A stretch of 64,000 nucleotides of DNA from CAIWHR01 sp963809965 (GCA_963809965.1 CAWELU010000059.1:45941-109940), one strand, 5' to 3'; positions 36,514 through 49,340 are shown, counted from the first letter of the stretch. Notes: a model not told the origin generated them from the sequence alone. A program made the numbers and translations.

Positions 36514-36993
36514 CTAGAGCAGCAGTGCAGCGACGAATACGCCCAGCATCGTAAACACGATCGCGACCTTGACGGCGGTTCCGATCACGAGGCCGAGCCA
36601 CGTCGCGATGCCGACTCTGCCCGCGCGGACGAGGTCGCGCTGGGCGACGTACTCACCGATCGCCGCCCCGGCGAGGGGCAGGAACAGCAGGCCGACGAAC
36701 CCCGTAAACACACCGGCGACGGTGCCGATCGTCGCTCCCGCGATGGCAAGCCAGCTCGCACCGACCTTCCTGGCGCCCGCGGCGGCGGCCACAAAATCGG
36801 TCGCCCAGGCGACGACGGTCAGTACCCCCAGGACCACGAGCGTCACGGCACCGATCCGTGTGAAGTCATCGATCCACGCGGCGAGCGCGACACCGCCGAA
36901 GACGAGCACCGCACCGGGCAATGCGGGAAGCACCGTGCCGATGACGCCGACCGCTATCATGGCGATGGCGGCAAACCAAAGCAGGAGACTCAT
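36514..36993 (-). CDS. DUF456 membrane protein
   Basis: A 159-residue inner membrane protein of the DUF456 family, with about four hydrophobic helices. Glycine-rich segments are typical: GVIGTVLPALPGAVLVFGGV, AGATIGTVAGVFTGFVGLLF and LPLAGAAIGEYVAQRDL. The start ATG at 36993 gives MSLLLWFAAIAMIAVG as the first helix. It is convergent with the bactofilin gene. Function unknown. Confidence 0.85.
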   Translation of the reverse strand: MSLLLWFAAIAMIAVGVIGTVLPALPGAVLVFGGVALAAWIDDFTRIGAVTLVVLGVLTVVAWATDFVAAAAGARKVGASWLAIAGATIGTVAGVFTGFVGLLFLPLAGAAIGEYVAQRDLVRAGRVGIATWLGLVIGTAVKVAIVFTMLGVFVAALLL

Positions 36994-37109
36994 CGCGCGA
37001 TTGTCGCGGCGCATGCACATGCGGGCAAGTCCGCCGCATTGCCGCCGCGCTATTGTGCGGCCGTTCGGATCAGGCTCAGAATAGCCGTTCCTTCGCCGGA
37101 ACCGGACGC

Positions 37110-38168
37110 ATGGGATTCCTCTGGCCACAGGCTCTCTGGCTGTTACTGGCCGTGCCGCTCCTCGTCGGGCTGTACGTTGCGCTGCTTCGCCGCCGGAAGA
37201 AGGCCGCGTTGCGCTATGCGAGCCTCGGCGTGATCCGCGAGGCGCTCTCCGAGGGCGGGCACCTGCGGCGACACATTCCGCCCTTCCTTTTCCTCCTCGC
37301 GTTGATCGCATTGATCCTGGCGATCGCGCGCCCCACCGCAGTCATCACCCTGCCGTCGGAGCAACGGACGATCGTCCTGGCGCTCGACGTATCGCTCAGC
37401 ATGCGCGCGGCCGACGTCGAGCCGAGCCGGATGGCCGCCGCGCAGGAGGCCGCGAGGACATTCGTGGCGGAGCAGCCCGACGACGTGCGGGTGGGCATCG
37501 TCGCGTTCGCAGGATCAGCCTCGCTCGTGCAATCGCCCACGCGCGACCGGAAGGATCTGATCGCGGCTATCGACCAGTTGCAGCTGCAGCGGCACACCGC
37601 AATTGGCAGCGGGATCATCGTGGCGCTGGCGACGATCTTTCCCGACGAGCGCGCAGAGCTCGACCCCGCGAAGTATGGAGGGCGCTTCCCGCGCGACGGC
37701 CCCGCGGGCAAGTCGCTCGATGAGCCGCCACGCAATGCCGAAGCGAAGGAGTTCAAGCCCGTACCGCCGGGATCGAATCGATCGGCAGCGATCATTTTGC
37801 TGACGGACGGCCGGCGCACGACCGGTCCGGATCCGCTCGAGGCCGCGCGACTCGCCGCCGAGCGCGGCGTCAAGGTCTATACGGTGGGCTTCGGCAGCGC
37901 GCAGGGGGCCTCGGCCGAAATCGACGGGATGTCGATCTTCATGCGCTTCGACGAGGAAGCACTCAAGGCGATCGCGCAGCTGACCGCCGCGGAGTATTTT
38001 CATGCCGCCAGCGCAGCCGATCTCAAGAAGGTGTATGAAACGCTGAACGCCCGCTACGTGCTCGAACGCAAGGACACCGAGATTTCGGCACTCGCCACCG
38101 CGATGGCCGCCATGCTCGCGGTTGCGGCGGCGGGAATGTCGCTCCTGTGGTTCACCCGGATCGGGTAG
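37110..38168 (+). CDS. BatA-like VWA domain membrane protein (copy 2, solitary)
   Basis: A 352-residue paralogue of the VWA protein at 27262-28329. The same layout is seen: N-terminal helix, RRRKKAALRYASLGVIREAL, second helix near 55-75, a VWA domain with MIDAS residues ALDVSLSMRAAD (near 94), TAIGSGII and LLTDGRRTTGPD, and a final helix. An insertion near 195-225 (Pro/Lys-rich) resembles the one in copy 1. Unlike copy 1 it has no MoxR or DUF58 neighbour, so it may share the upstream MoxR or act alone. Confidence 0.86.
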   Translation: MGFLWPQALWLLLAVPLLVGLYVALLRRRKKAALRYASLGVIREALSEGGHLRRHIPPFLFLLALIALILAIARPTAVITLPSEQRTIVLALDVSLSMRAADVEPSRMAAAQEAARTFVAEQPDDVRVGIVAFAGSASLVQSPTRDRKDLIAAIDQLQLQRHTAIGSGIIVALATIFPDERAELDPAKYGGRFPRDGPAGKSLDEPPRNAEAKEFKPVPPGSNRSAAIILLTDGRRTTGPDPLEAARLAAERGVKVYTVGFGSAQGASAEIDGMSIFMRFDEEALKAIAQLTAAEYFHAASAADLKKVYETLNARYVLERKDTEISALATAMAAMLAVAAAGMSLLWFTRIG

Positions 38169-38496
38169 TCTTGTACGGGCCCCCGTAATCCATCCCGCCG
38201 CGCGCGCGCTCGGCGCTGCTCGGCCCGACGATGGTCCAGGCAAACGTAGCACGTTACGCGCGCACGGCCACGATGCGATGCCGTTTGGCAAACCGGGCGG
38301 GCAGTTGGACCCGGCGGGAGGAACTTCGTCCCGGGGGCGCGGTCTCGAGCGGGCCCGGTGACTTCCGCACTGCAAACGGATCCCGCGATTCGCGCCTGTT
38401 TGGCCGGGTTATATTGTCTGTCGGTGTAACGCCGTGCCGGGACCGCCATGCCATGTCCAACATCGCTTGCCGTGCGTCGCTGACGAGGGGGAGAGG
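38169..38496. other. Intergenic region upstream of the ABC importer
   Basis: About 330 bases between the solitary VWA gene and the oligopeptide-type importer. No gene is supported. It presumably holds the importer promoter; a slightly AT-richer stretch (ggttatattgtctgtcgg near 38407-38424) is a candidate region, but I cannot define boxes. Confidence 0.4.
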
Positions 38497-40778
38497 TTGT
38501 TGAGCGAATTGTCGCAGTCCGTTGCCGTGCTCGGCTGCGCGCTGGCGCTGACATGCGCCGCGCTCGTGACCGGTTGCAGCGAGGTCACGAACAACCCGCA
38601 TCCGTCGGGTTCGGAGAAGACCAACACGCTGTTCGTCCCCTTCACGTCGCGCTCGCCCAAGTACCTCGACCCGGCCAGCTCCTATTCCAACGACGAGACG
38701 CCGTATACCTACCAGGCCTACGAGCCGCCATACCAGTACCACTACCTCAAGCGGCCCTACGAGCTGATCGGGCGCACCGCGGAGGAAGTTGCACGGCCCC
38801 GCTATCTGGACGCCGCCGGGCGCGAGCTGCCGGACGACGCGCCGGGCGAGTCCGTGGCCGAAACCGTGTTCGACATCCGGATCAAGGCCCGGCATCCGGT
38901 ACGCGCCGCATCCGGCGTTCGCCACGCGACGCCAAGGGCGAATACGTCTACCACCGGATGACGCGCGCGGACGTCGCGGACAAGCACCAGATCACCGACT
39001 TCCCGCAGACGGGCACGCGCGAGCTGACCGCGGACGATTACGTGTATGCGATTCGCCGGCTCGCCACGCCGCGCATCAAGTCGCCGTCATTCTCGACGAT
39101 GGCCGAGTACATCGTCGGACTGAAGGAGTACGGCGAGCGCATCGTCGCCGCCGACAAGGCCCTGCGCCAGGATCTCGCGCCGACCGACCGTGACCTTCCG
39201 TTTCTCGATTTCCGGGAGCACTCGTTCGCGGGCGTCGAGGCGCTCGACCGGCACACGCTGCAGGATCCGCGTGAAGGGCAAGTATCCGCAGTTCAAGTAC
39301 TGGCTCGCGATGACCTTCTTCGCGCCCGGTCCCGTGGGAGGCGGAGAAGTTCTACGCGCAACCGGGGATGGCCGAGAAGAACCTGACGCTCAACTACTGG
39401 CCGGTCGGCACCGGCCCGTACATGCTGACCGAGTACATCGAGAACCGGCGGCACGTGCTGCAGCGCAACCCCAACTTCCGCGGCGAGCCCTACCCCTGCG
39501 ACGGCGAGCCGGGCGACCGCGAGCAAGGGCTATCTCGCCGACTGCGGCAAGACGATTCCCTTCGTCGACAAGGTGGTCTTCGACATCGAGAAGGAAGGCG
39601 TGCCGCTGCAGGCCAAGTTCCTGCAGGGCTACTACGATTCGCCGGCCATCGAGCGGCTCGACTACGGCACCGGCCTGATCGTGGCGATGGCGGACTCGAA
39701 GGAGAAGGAGAAGGAGTACCGCGAAAAGGGCATCAAGCTCCCCACGACCATCGAAGCGAACAACTGGTACATCGGCTTCAACTGGACTCGATCCGGTGGT
39801 CGGCAAGGGCGACACGCCCGAGCAGGCGGAGCGCAACCGCAAGCTGCGCCAGGCGCTGTCGATCGCGATCGACTGGGAGGAGCACGTCGCGATCTTCGAA
39901 CGAGGCCAGGGCGTCGCCGCGCAGGGCCCGCTGCCGCCGTCGCTGTTCGGCTACCGCGCCGACGGCCCCGCGGCGTTCAACCCGGTCGTCTACCGGAAGC
40001 GGCCCGACGGCACGCCGGTGCGGCGGTCGATCGAGGAGGCGAAACGGCTGCTGGCCGAGGCCGGCTACCCCGACGGGCGCGATGCGAAGACCGGCAAGCC
40101 GCTGGTGCTCAATTTCGACTACCTAGTCCTCGGCGACACCCGGGACGCGCGCCGTGCTCGACTGGTACGTGAAGCAGTTCGCCAAGCTCGGCGTCCAGCT
40201 GGAAGTCCGCGCGACCGACTACAACCGCTTCCAGGACAAGATGCAACAAGGGCTCGGTCCAGATCTTCTTGCTGGGGCTGGCTCGCCGACTACCCGGACG
40301 CCGAGAACTTCCTGTTCCTGCTGTACGGGCCCGAACGCCAAGGCGCTGACGGACGGCAACGGCGAGAACAACGACGAACTACCAGAACCCGGAGTTCGAC
40401 AAGCTCTTCGAGCAGATGAAGTTCCTCGACGACGGGCCGGAGAAGCAGAAGCTGATCGACCGGATGATCGAGATCGTGCAGCACGACGCGGTCGTGGAGC
40501 TTCGGCTACTTCCCGACGTCGGCGGCCGCCTACCACCAGTGGATCGCCAACGGCAAGCCGACGCAGATCATCCGCAACCACATCGGCTACCTGCGGCTCG
40601 ATCCCGAGCTGCGCGCGCGCAAGATCGCCGAATGGAACCGACCGATCTGGTGGCCGGTCGCCGCTGATCGCGCTGGCTCTCGGTCGCGGCGCTCGTGCCG
40701 GCGTGGTTCGCGTGGCGCCGACGCGAGCGCGAGAATGCGGCGCGCACGCTCGTCCGGCGAAGGTCGCCGGCGCCGTGA
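38497..40778 (+). CDS. Oligopeptide-type ABC transporter, lipoprotein substrate-binding protein with C-terminal helix; many frameshifts as sequenced
   Basis: About 755 residues after removing 14 single extra bases (first at 38893, last near 40695). A TTG start at 38497 or 38500 follows GGGGAGAGG. The signal ends in a lipobox, AALVTGC, so the protein is a lipoprotein. The body is an SBP_bac_5 fold: LDPASSYSNDETPYTYQAYE, YWPVGTGPYMLTEY, NRKLRQALSIAIDWEEHV and FLLGWLADYPDAENFLFLLY. It ends with a hydrophobic helix (ALIALALVAALVPAWFAW) and a basic tail, unusual for this family. The stop overlaps the first permease start (GTGA). Confidence 0.85.
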
Positions 40779-41758
40779 TCGACTACATCCTCCGCCGCGC
40801 TGCGGCTACGGCGTGCTGATCCTGATCGGCGTCAACCTCTTCACGTTCCTGCTGTTCTTCACGGTCAACACGCCGGACGACATGGCGCGGATGAACATCG
40901 GCGGCAAGCGCGTCACGCAGGACGCGATCGAGAAGTGGAAGGTCGAGCGCGGCTACGACAAGCCGCTGTTCTGGAACGCAGGCGGCGCCGGGCGCGAGCA
41001 AGCTCACGCGACACGATCTTCTTCGAGCGCTCGGTGCAGCTGTTCGCGTTCGACTTCGGCGCCTCCGACAGCGGGCGCGACATCGGCTACGAGATCAGGC
41101 AGCGCATCGGTCCGTCGCTCGCGCTGGCCGTGCCGACGTTCCTGCTCGGCCTCTTCGTCGTGATCGTGTTCTCGCTGCTGCTCGTGTTCTTCCGCAGCAC
41201 CTACCTCGAATTCTGGGGCGTCATGCTGGCCGTGTTCCTGATGTCGATCTCGGCGCTGTTCTACATCATCGTCGGCCAGTTCTTCTTCAGCAAGCTGCTC
41301 GAAGCTGGTGCCGATCTCCGGCTTCGCCGGCGGCGCCGACCTCTTCGTGTTCCTGGCGCTGCCGGTGGTCATCGGCATCGTGTCGCGTCTGGGCGGCGAG
41401 GCGCTCTTCTACCGGACGATGTTTCTCGAGGAGATCGGCAAGGACTACGTGCGCACGGCGCGCGTCGAAGGGCCTCTCCGAGACCGCGGTGCTGTTCCGG
41501 CACGTGCTGCGCAACGCGCTGCTGCCGATCCTGACCAGCACGGTCGCCGTGCTGCCGCTGCTCTTCCTCGGCGCCCTGATCATGGAATCGTTCTTCGGGA
41601 TCCCGGGCCTCGGCAGCTACACGATCGACGCGATCAACGCGCAGGACTTCGCGATCGTGCGCTCGATGGTGTTCGTCGGCTCGGTGCTCTACATCGTCGG
41701 CCTGATCCTGACCGACATTTCCTACACGCTGGCCGATCCGCGGATCCGGCTCGGCTAG
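40775..41758 (+). CDS. Oligopeptide-type ABC transporter permease 1 (DppB/YejB-like), frameshifted as sequenced
   Basis: About 325 residues after removing six extra bases (two near 40805, two near 41000-41027, one near 41305, one near 41472). It starts with ILRRLRYGVLILIGVNLFTF, typical of DppB/YejB, and has about six helices. The EAA-loop region is EIGKDYVRTARVEGLSETAV followed by LFRHVLRNALLPI, and the C-terminus is FGIPGLGSYTIDAINAQD, then RIRLG. The start GTG at 40775 overlaps the binding-protein stop. Confidence 0.85.
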
Positions 41759-41767
41759 CGCGCCGCG

Positions 41768-43269
41768 ATGCCCAAGCCGTCCTGCTCGCCACCGACGTCG
41801 TGCTGTAGCTGCTGCTCGCTGGCGGTGGCCGCGTACGTCTGGCACGCGCTGCGCACGCCGACGCTGCGGCAGACCTGGCGCATCGTTGCGCGCGACGCGG
41901 CGGCGATGGCCGCGGCCGTCGTGCTGCTGGTGTTCCTGGCCGATCGCGCTGCTCGATTCGATCCACTTCCGCCCGCTGCTGCCGCCGGCAGCCGGTGCCG
42001 CCGCCGGACGCATCCGCCGGCCTATTCGCCGCGCACGCTGTCGGTGCTCGACGCGCTGCTGGCGGGCCCGCGCGAGGCGCGCGAGAAGACCTATTCGATC
42101 CCGCTCGGCACGCACCAGTACTCGAAGGAGTCGATGCTCGTCGACGGCAAGACGGTGCGCGATTATCCGCGGCTGCAGTTCGGCGGCGCGCACCTCGTCG
42201 ACCCCGAGCGCGAGTGGGCAGGCGACGTGATCGCAGCGCTCGATGCAAGGCATTGCCGGCGGCGTGCTGGCGGCGGGCGCTGCTGTGGCTCGTCGTGGCG
42301 GCACTGCGCGCGCGCGGCGGGACGCACCGGTATTCGCGCCTCGCTGACGGCGATCTGGCGCGCAAGGCACCGACGTCCCGTGGCGGGCGATGCTCGTCAC
42401 GGCCACGATCCTCGTGCTGTTCGCCGGCTGGGTCGCCGCGCTCTGGCCGGTGTATCACGTGTTCGGCACCGACCAGACCGGCAACGACGTGCTCTTCCAG
42501 GCGTTGAAGTCGATCCGCACGGCCGTCGTCATCGGCTCGCTCGCCACGCTCGCGACGCTGCCGTTCGCGATCGTGTTCGGCATTCTCGCCGGCTACTACA
42601 AGGGCCGCGTCGACGACGCCATCCAGTACCTCTACACGGTGCTGTCGTCGATTCCATCGGTGCTGCTGATCGCCGCTTTCGTGCTGATGATCCAGGTCTT
42701 CGTCGACAAGAACCCGCAGCTCTTCGAAACCGGCCTCGAGCGCGCGGACATCCGGCTGTTCCTGCTGTCGGTGATCCTCGGCGTCACCGGCTGGGCGACG
42801 CTCGCCCGGCTGCTGCGCGCCGAGACGCTGAAGCTGGCGGAGCTCGACTACGTCCAGGCGGCGCGCGCGTTCGGCGTCTCCGACGCCGGGCATCATGCGC
42901 CACCACATCCTGCCGAACGTGACCCACATCGTGCTGATCGTCGCGGTGCTCGACTTCTCCGGCCTCGTGCTCTACGAGGCGGTGCTCTCCTACGTCGGCG
43001 TCGGCGTCGATCCGACGACCAGCGAGCTTCGGCACGATGATCAACAGCGCGCGCAACGAGATGTCGCGCGATCCGGTCGTGTGGTGGAACCTCGCCGCCG
43101 CGTTCGTGTTCATGGTCGTGCTGGTGCTGTCGTTGCAGCTCTTCGCCAGCGCGGTGCGCGAGGCGTTCGATCCGCGCGCACGGGCGTTCCGCATTCGACG
43201 CGGACAAGTCGGCTGCCGTGGCCGCCGCAACGGTGGCCAGCGTCCCGGCGCCCGCTTGCAGGCAAGTAG
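41768..43269 (+). CDS. Oligopeptide-type ABC transporter permease 2 (DppC/YejE-like) with long N-terminal region; frameshifted as sequenced
   Basis: About 495 residues after removing over ten extra bases. An N-terminal region of about 220 residues contains two or three helices and a polar stretch (YSIPLGTHQYSKESMLVDGK, GGAHLVDPEREWAGDVIA) not found in short DppC proteins. The permease core follows: FGTDQTGNDVLFQALKSIRT, LPFAIVFGILAGYYKGRVDD, VQAARAFGVSDAGIMRHHIL and LYEAVLSYVGVGVDPTTSSF. The stop is TAG at 43267-43269 once one T near 43252 is removed. The exact start is uncertain. Confidence 0.8.
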
Positions 43270-43279
43270 ACGAGCACCC

Positions 43280-45119
<1,840 letters not shown>

Positions 45120-45138
45120 CCCAGGCGGTCCATAACCA

Positions 45139-46096
45139 TTGTCCGTGAGCAATCGCGCCGCTCCCTTCGCTCCGCATTCGGTCGCCGTACTAGGCGCCGG
45201 GGCGGTCGGAAGCTACTTCGGCGCGAGGCTGGCGCGAGCAGGTGTCGCGGTCACCCTCATCGGGCGTCCCGTCCACAGGGAGGTGATCGAGCGCGACGGC
45301 TTGCACGTGGTGCAGGACGGATCGTGAATGGCAGGTTCGCGTGCGCGCCGCCACCGATGTCCGCGCCGCGCGCGACGCCGACGTCGTGCTCGTTGCCGTC
45401 AAGACGCCCGACACGACGACGGCGGCAGGCGCCCTCGCGCCGCACCTTCGCCCCGATGCGCGCGTCCTCAGCCTGCAGAACGGTGTCGACAACGCGGCGC
45501 GGATCGCCGCGGTGTTGCCGCAGCCGGTCTATGCCGCCGTGGTCTACGTCGGCGCGTACCTGGAGGGGCCCGGCCGGGTACGGCATACCGGTCGCGGCGA
45601 CCTTGCCATCGGCGTCCCGCGATCGCTTGCGGCACGAGGTGACGCCGATGGCGACTTGCGCGCGATCGCCGCGATGTTCGAGTCCGCAGGCGTGGCCTGC
45701 CCGATTGCTTCCGACATCGAAGCGGCGCTCTGGACCAAGCTGACGCTCAACTGCGCCTTCAATGCCGTATCGGCGCTCGGCAACGCACGTTACGGCCGCA
45801 TGGCGGCGGTTCCGGCAGTTCGCGCGGTGATGGATGCGGCGGTTCGCGAAACGGTTGCGGTAGCGCGTGCCGAGGGCCTCGGGCTCGACGCCGATGAGCT
45901 CATCGCCGCAACCTGGAAGCTCGCCGCCGCGATGGCGGAGCAATACTCGTCGACCGCGCAGGACATCCAGCGCGGCAAACCGACCGAGATCGACGCGCTC
46001 AACGGCTTCGTCGCCGAGCGCGGTGCCGCGCTGGGCATTCCCACCCCGGTCAACCGAACGCTGCACGCATTGGTGAAGCTGCGCGAGCTGGAATAG
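45139..46096 (+). CDS. 2-dehydropantoate 2-reductase family protein (PanE/ApbA), one frameshift as sequenced
   Basis: About 316-318 residues after removing one extra base near 45325. NADPH-dependent reductase, possibly making pantoate in coenzyme A synthesis, though many paralogues exist. The cofactor motif VAVLGAGAVGSYFGARLARA is at the N-terminus. The catalytic Lys is in the ALWTKLTLNCAFNAVSAL segment, and the conserved SSTAQDIQRGKPTEIDALNG lies near residue 270. The start is TTG 45139 or GTG 45145. It lies 20 bases after the ABC ATPase gene, so it may share its transcript. Confidence 0.87.
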
Positions 46097-46107
46097 CGCC
46101 GCGACCT

Positions 46108-46480
46108 CTACTTCGGCGCCGGCTCGGACCGGGCGATTCCGACGCAGCGTGCCTCGTACTGCCTGGTCAGCGACTGCCGGCGCTTGGCGCTGGAGGCGCT
46201 TTCCGTGCGACCATCGTCTGGCCTCGCGGTCGGCTTCCGCGGCGAGCCTGCGCGTTTCGTCGAGCAATTGGGCGCACATGCTCGGGCTCGTGGAGCGCCC
46301 TTTGGCGTCATCCGGGAGCTTCATCGGCTTGCCCACGGAATCACATGGCGCATCCGAGTAGGTCGTCCTGCCGGTGCCGTCCGTGCACTTGTAGACCTGA
46401 CCCTGGGCGATCGACATGCCGGCACAGATTGCGTAGGCGACCGCCAACTTCGTGGCGCGGCGCAGCAGATGCGTTGTCAT
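46108..46480 (-). CDS. Secreted DUF4124 protein, one frameshift as sequenced
   Basis: About 123 residues after removing one base near 46215. A signal peptide (LAVAYAICAGMSIAQG) is followed by the DUF4124 core QVYKCTDGTGRTTYSDAPCD, with two Cys, at the mature N-terminus. The C-terminal part is charged and helical (CAQLLDETRRLAAEADREAR, then SLTRQYEARCVGIARSEPAP). The family is common in the periplasm of beta- and gammaproteobacteria; function unknown. It is convergent with the PanE-like gene. Confidence 0.78.
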
Positions 46481-46539
46481 GGCTCGCGTAGAACCAAGAA
46501 CCACTGATCGACCCGCGCCCGGAACATGCACCGACGCGC

Positions 46540-47439
46540 TCAGGCGGCGGCCACGTAGCCGTTGAACAGCGTCGCGCAGGCGAGATGGAACTTGTCGTTG
46601 GGCAGCCGGCCCTCGGCATCGCGCGCCAACTCGGGCCGAATGCGCCGCAGGTAGTACATGCGCAGCCCGCCTTTGCTCTTCACTTCAAGCGTGCCGCGGT
46701 CCTCGAATTCGAACAGGCTTTTCACGCGGTGCATCGTTGCCTCGGAGAGATTGATGCAACCCGCTTCGCCAGCCGCTTCCATGCGGGCCGCCACGTTCAC
46801 GGCATCGCCCCAGACGTCGTAGGTGAATTTCCTGCGACCGACGACCCCTGCCATGACCGGGCCGGTGTGCAGACCGATGCGAAGTTCCCAGCGCGGCAGG
46901 CGGAGTTTCTCGCGCTGCTGGTTGGCCCGCGCCATGTAGTCGTGAATTTCGAGCGCCGCGAGACAGGCGTCGACCGGATGCGTGCGCTGCGCGTCCGGCA
47001 GTCCGCCGGCGCACATGTACGCGTCGCCGATCGTCTTCAGCTTTTCCAGGCGATGGCGATCGGTGATCTCGTCGAAAGCCGAGAAGATCTGATCCAGCTG
47101 TTCCACGAGCCCCTTCGGGTCCATCCGTTCCGTGTGCTGCGTGAACCCCTGGAAGTCCGTGAACATCACCGTCGCGCCTTCGTAGAACTTGGGCGTGACA
47201 CGGCCGTGCAATTTGAGCTCGTCGGCGATCCGGAGAATGATGGCCGGCAAGCCGTACTTGGACTTCTTCCAGTCGCGTGTCTCGTCGACCAGACCGATCA
47301 CCGCGACCGGGCACTGGCAAATCTGCGCGGCGAGTTCCGTGAGCTCGTCGTAGGCCAACTCGGGCTTCGTGTCGAGGATCTGGTAGGCGTGAAGCGCGGT
47401 GAGCCTTGCGGACTCGTTTTCCGGTATCGGCGATGCCAT
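46540..47439 (-). CDS. Adenylate/guanylate cyclase with truncated N-terminal GAF domain
   Basis: A 299-residue protein. Residues 8-65 read as the beginning of a GAF domain (ALHAYQILDTKPELAYDELT, PVAVIGLVDETRDWKKSKYG), which stops abruptly and joins an intact class III cyclase module. The cyclase starts at RIADELKLHGRVTPKFYEGA and has VMFTDFQGFTQ (metal Asp near 93), IGDAYMCAGG (second metal Asp) and VWGDAVNVAARMEAAG (substrate Asn/Arg). No membrane helix is seen, so it is cytosolic. The C-terminal GTLEVKSKGGLRMYYL is typical. The missing GAF portion is about 100 residues. Confidence 0.82.
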   Translation of the reverse strand: MASPIPENESARLTALHAYQILDTKPELAYDELTELAAQICQCPVAVIGLVDETRDWKKSKYGLPAIILRIADELKLHGRVTPKFYEGATVMFTDFQGFTQHTERMDPKGLVEQLDQIFSAFDEITDRHRLEKLKTIGDAYMCAGGLPDAQRTHPVDACLAALEIHDYMARANQQREKLRLPRWELRIGLHTGPVMAGVVGRRKFTYDVWGDAVNVAARMEAAGEAGCINLSEATMHRVKSLFEFEDRGTLEVKSKGGLRMYYLRRIRPELARDAEGRLPNDKFHLACATLFNGYVAAA

Positions 47440-47571
47440 GGCTCGTGTCCTCGTGGAAGGTCGGCAGGATCGGCCATCGGCAGGTCGGCGGGCCACTATT
47501 ACGGACGCAGGACGATCACGTGTCAACTTGACCTATACTTCCCCCGCCCGATCCCGCCGACGGAGGCCAGG

Positions 47572-49232
47572 ATGTCCGAGCAGAACGACAGGCCGCAAAA
47601 GCGGGTCCGGCATTTCCGGCAGATCCTGCTCTGGCCGCTGCAGCTGATGCCGATTCGCGAGGGCGCGCAGATCCAGAAGCACTGGGAACTGCTCGAGCGA
47701 GAGGGCGAGCGCAATCCGTGGCACGAAGTGGTCGACGAGTTCACCGGCGACGCCGCCCAGTTCAAGGAGCGCCACTACAACGAGTTCGTCACCTTCCTGC
47801 CGCACGTGCAGCGCTTCCTCTACGGCGAAAGTCGACGGGCGGGGCACGAAGCCGAGCGGGGCACCTCGCCGATGCGAGTCTTCCGCCGGGAGGACGTGGC
47901 CGGCGTGCGCCTGACGGTGCACGCGGACGAACATCCCGCTGCACTTGAACGTCGCGCACGTCGACCTGTACTTCTTCTTCGACATCGACGTGGTGCTGCT
48001 GGCGGTGGAGGTGTTCGCCGACGATCTGTCGCTGCTGCAGGCGCAGGACACGCTCTACCGCTTCGGCCGCGCCTACCCGGCGGGTTGGGACGAGCGGGGT
48101 CAGGGCGTACATTGCCTGCACCACGTGGAATGGCTCGGCGTCGACGGCACGGTGCTCGCGGACTCCGACTTCGAGAGAGCGGGAGAAGTATCTGTCGTTC
48201 GTCTGCCGCCACCGCGCGCCCCGCATCGCCGCGCACTGGGCGTTCCTGCTGCAGCCTCTGGTGCTGGATCACGCCGACGAACGCGGGCCCATCCGCTATC
48301 GTCAGGTCGAGTATTACCGCATGCCGGTGATGGGCTTTCTGGCGATGGACGACGTGCGCGCACTTTCGCGCGGCGATTTCATCCGTCTCGGACTGGTCAC
48401 CGCCGCCAGCGCGGACGAAGCGCTGCCCTATTCCGACCGCCACGTCACGAGCTTCGAGGAAAGCTACTGCTACGACCGCTACTGGAGCGATCAGGCGGGC
48501 GGACCGAGCACGCGCTTCCTGTGCTGCGGTCATGCACTGGTGGCGGTCGGCGACGCCAACTCGCGGCTGTTCACGGACCGGGAAACGGGCGTGCTGAGCC
48601 AGTTCCGGCACCAGTACTTCCTGCTGTTCCTGATCGCGCACTTCCACAAGGCGGCGCTGCTCATGCTCTCGGACCGGTTGGTCGACGCGCTGAACCGGCT
48701 GGAGGTCCACAACGCCGAGTCGGTGAAGCGGTTCAAGCGCGAGATCCGCCAGAACTTCGAGATCTTCCTGCGCTTCACCCACCGCTACTGGTTCCACGAG
48801 CTATCCGACCAGGCGCAGGCCAAGGCATTGTTCGCCCTGTGCTCGCGGCATCTCGGTACCGACGCGCTGTTCGAAGAGGTGAAGGACGAGATCCAGGACA
48901 TGAGCGACTACCTGGACAGCGACAGCCTGCGGCGACAGGCGAACACCGTCGTTCGTCTCACGGTGGTGACGACCTTCGGGCTGATCGGCACGCTCACGAC
49001 CGGCTTCCTCGGCATGAACCTGATCGGTGCCGCCGACGATCCGCTGCCGCAAAGGGTGCTGCTGTTCGTCCTGTTCCTTGTTCCCGCGATCTGGCTCATC
49101 GTCTATTTCGTCGTCCGATCCAAGCGCCTGTCGGACTTCCTCGAGGCGCTGTCCGACGAACGGCTTCCCGCCCGCGCGAAGCTGGCGGCGGTGGCCGACG
49201 TGTGGCGGGCCAGGCCCCGGCGAGGTGCGTGA
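47572..49232 (+). CDS. CorA-like Mg2+/Co2+ transporter family protein, two frameshifts as sequenced
   Basis: About 552 residues after removing one base near 47928 and one near 48177. The large N-terminal cytosolic region includes HLNVAHVDLYFFFDIDVVLL and a long helical segment ending LEVHNAESVKRFKREIRQNF. Two C-terminal helices carry TLTTGFLGMNLIGAADDPLP, which contains the GMN signature (near residue 480) with Leu instead of the usual Tyr/Phe before it, and VLLFVLFLVPAIWLIVYFVV. The protein is much longer than E. coli CorA (about 316 aa). It is followed by a clear terminator. Confidence 0.72.
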
Positions 49233-49308
49233 GCCGGTGGTGCAATGGTCGCTCTGACGACGTCAGGCACGCGTGTCCGCGCACTCGAACCGGCAAGCCA
49301 AAAAATGC

Positions 49309-49340
49309 AAAGGCTCGAGGGGCGACCCCGAGCCTTTTGT
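49309..49340 (+). terminator. Rho-independent terminator after the CorA-like gene
   Basis: AAAGGCTCG (49309-49317) pairs perfectly with CGAGCCTTT (49329-49337); an inner GGG/CCC extends the stem around a small loop. A T-rich tract (TTTTGTTT) follows. It lies 77 bases after the CorA-like stop and is a textbook intrinsic terminator on the plus strand. Confidence 0.9.
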
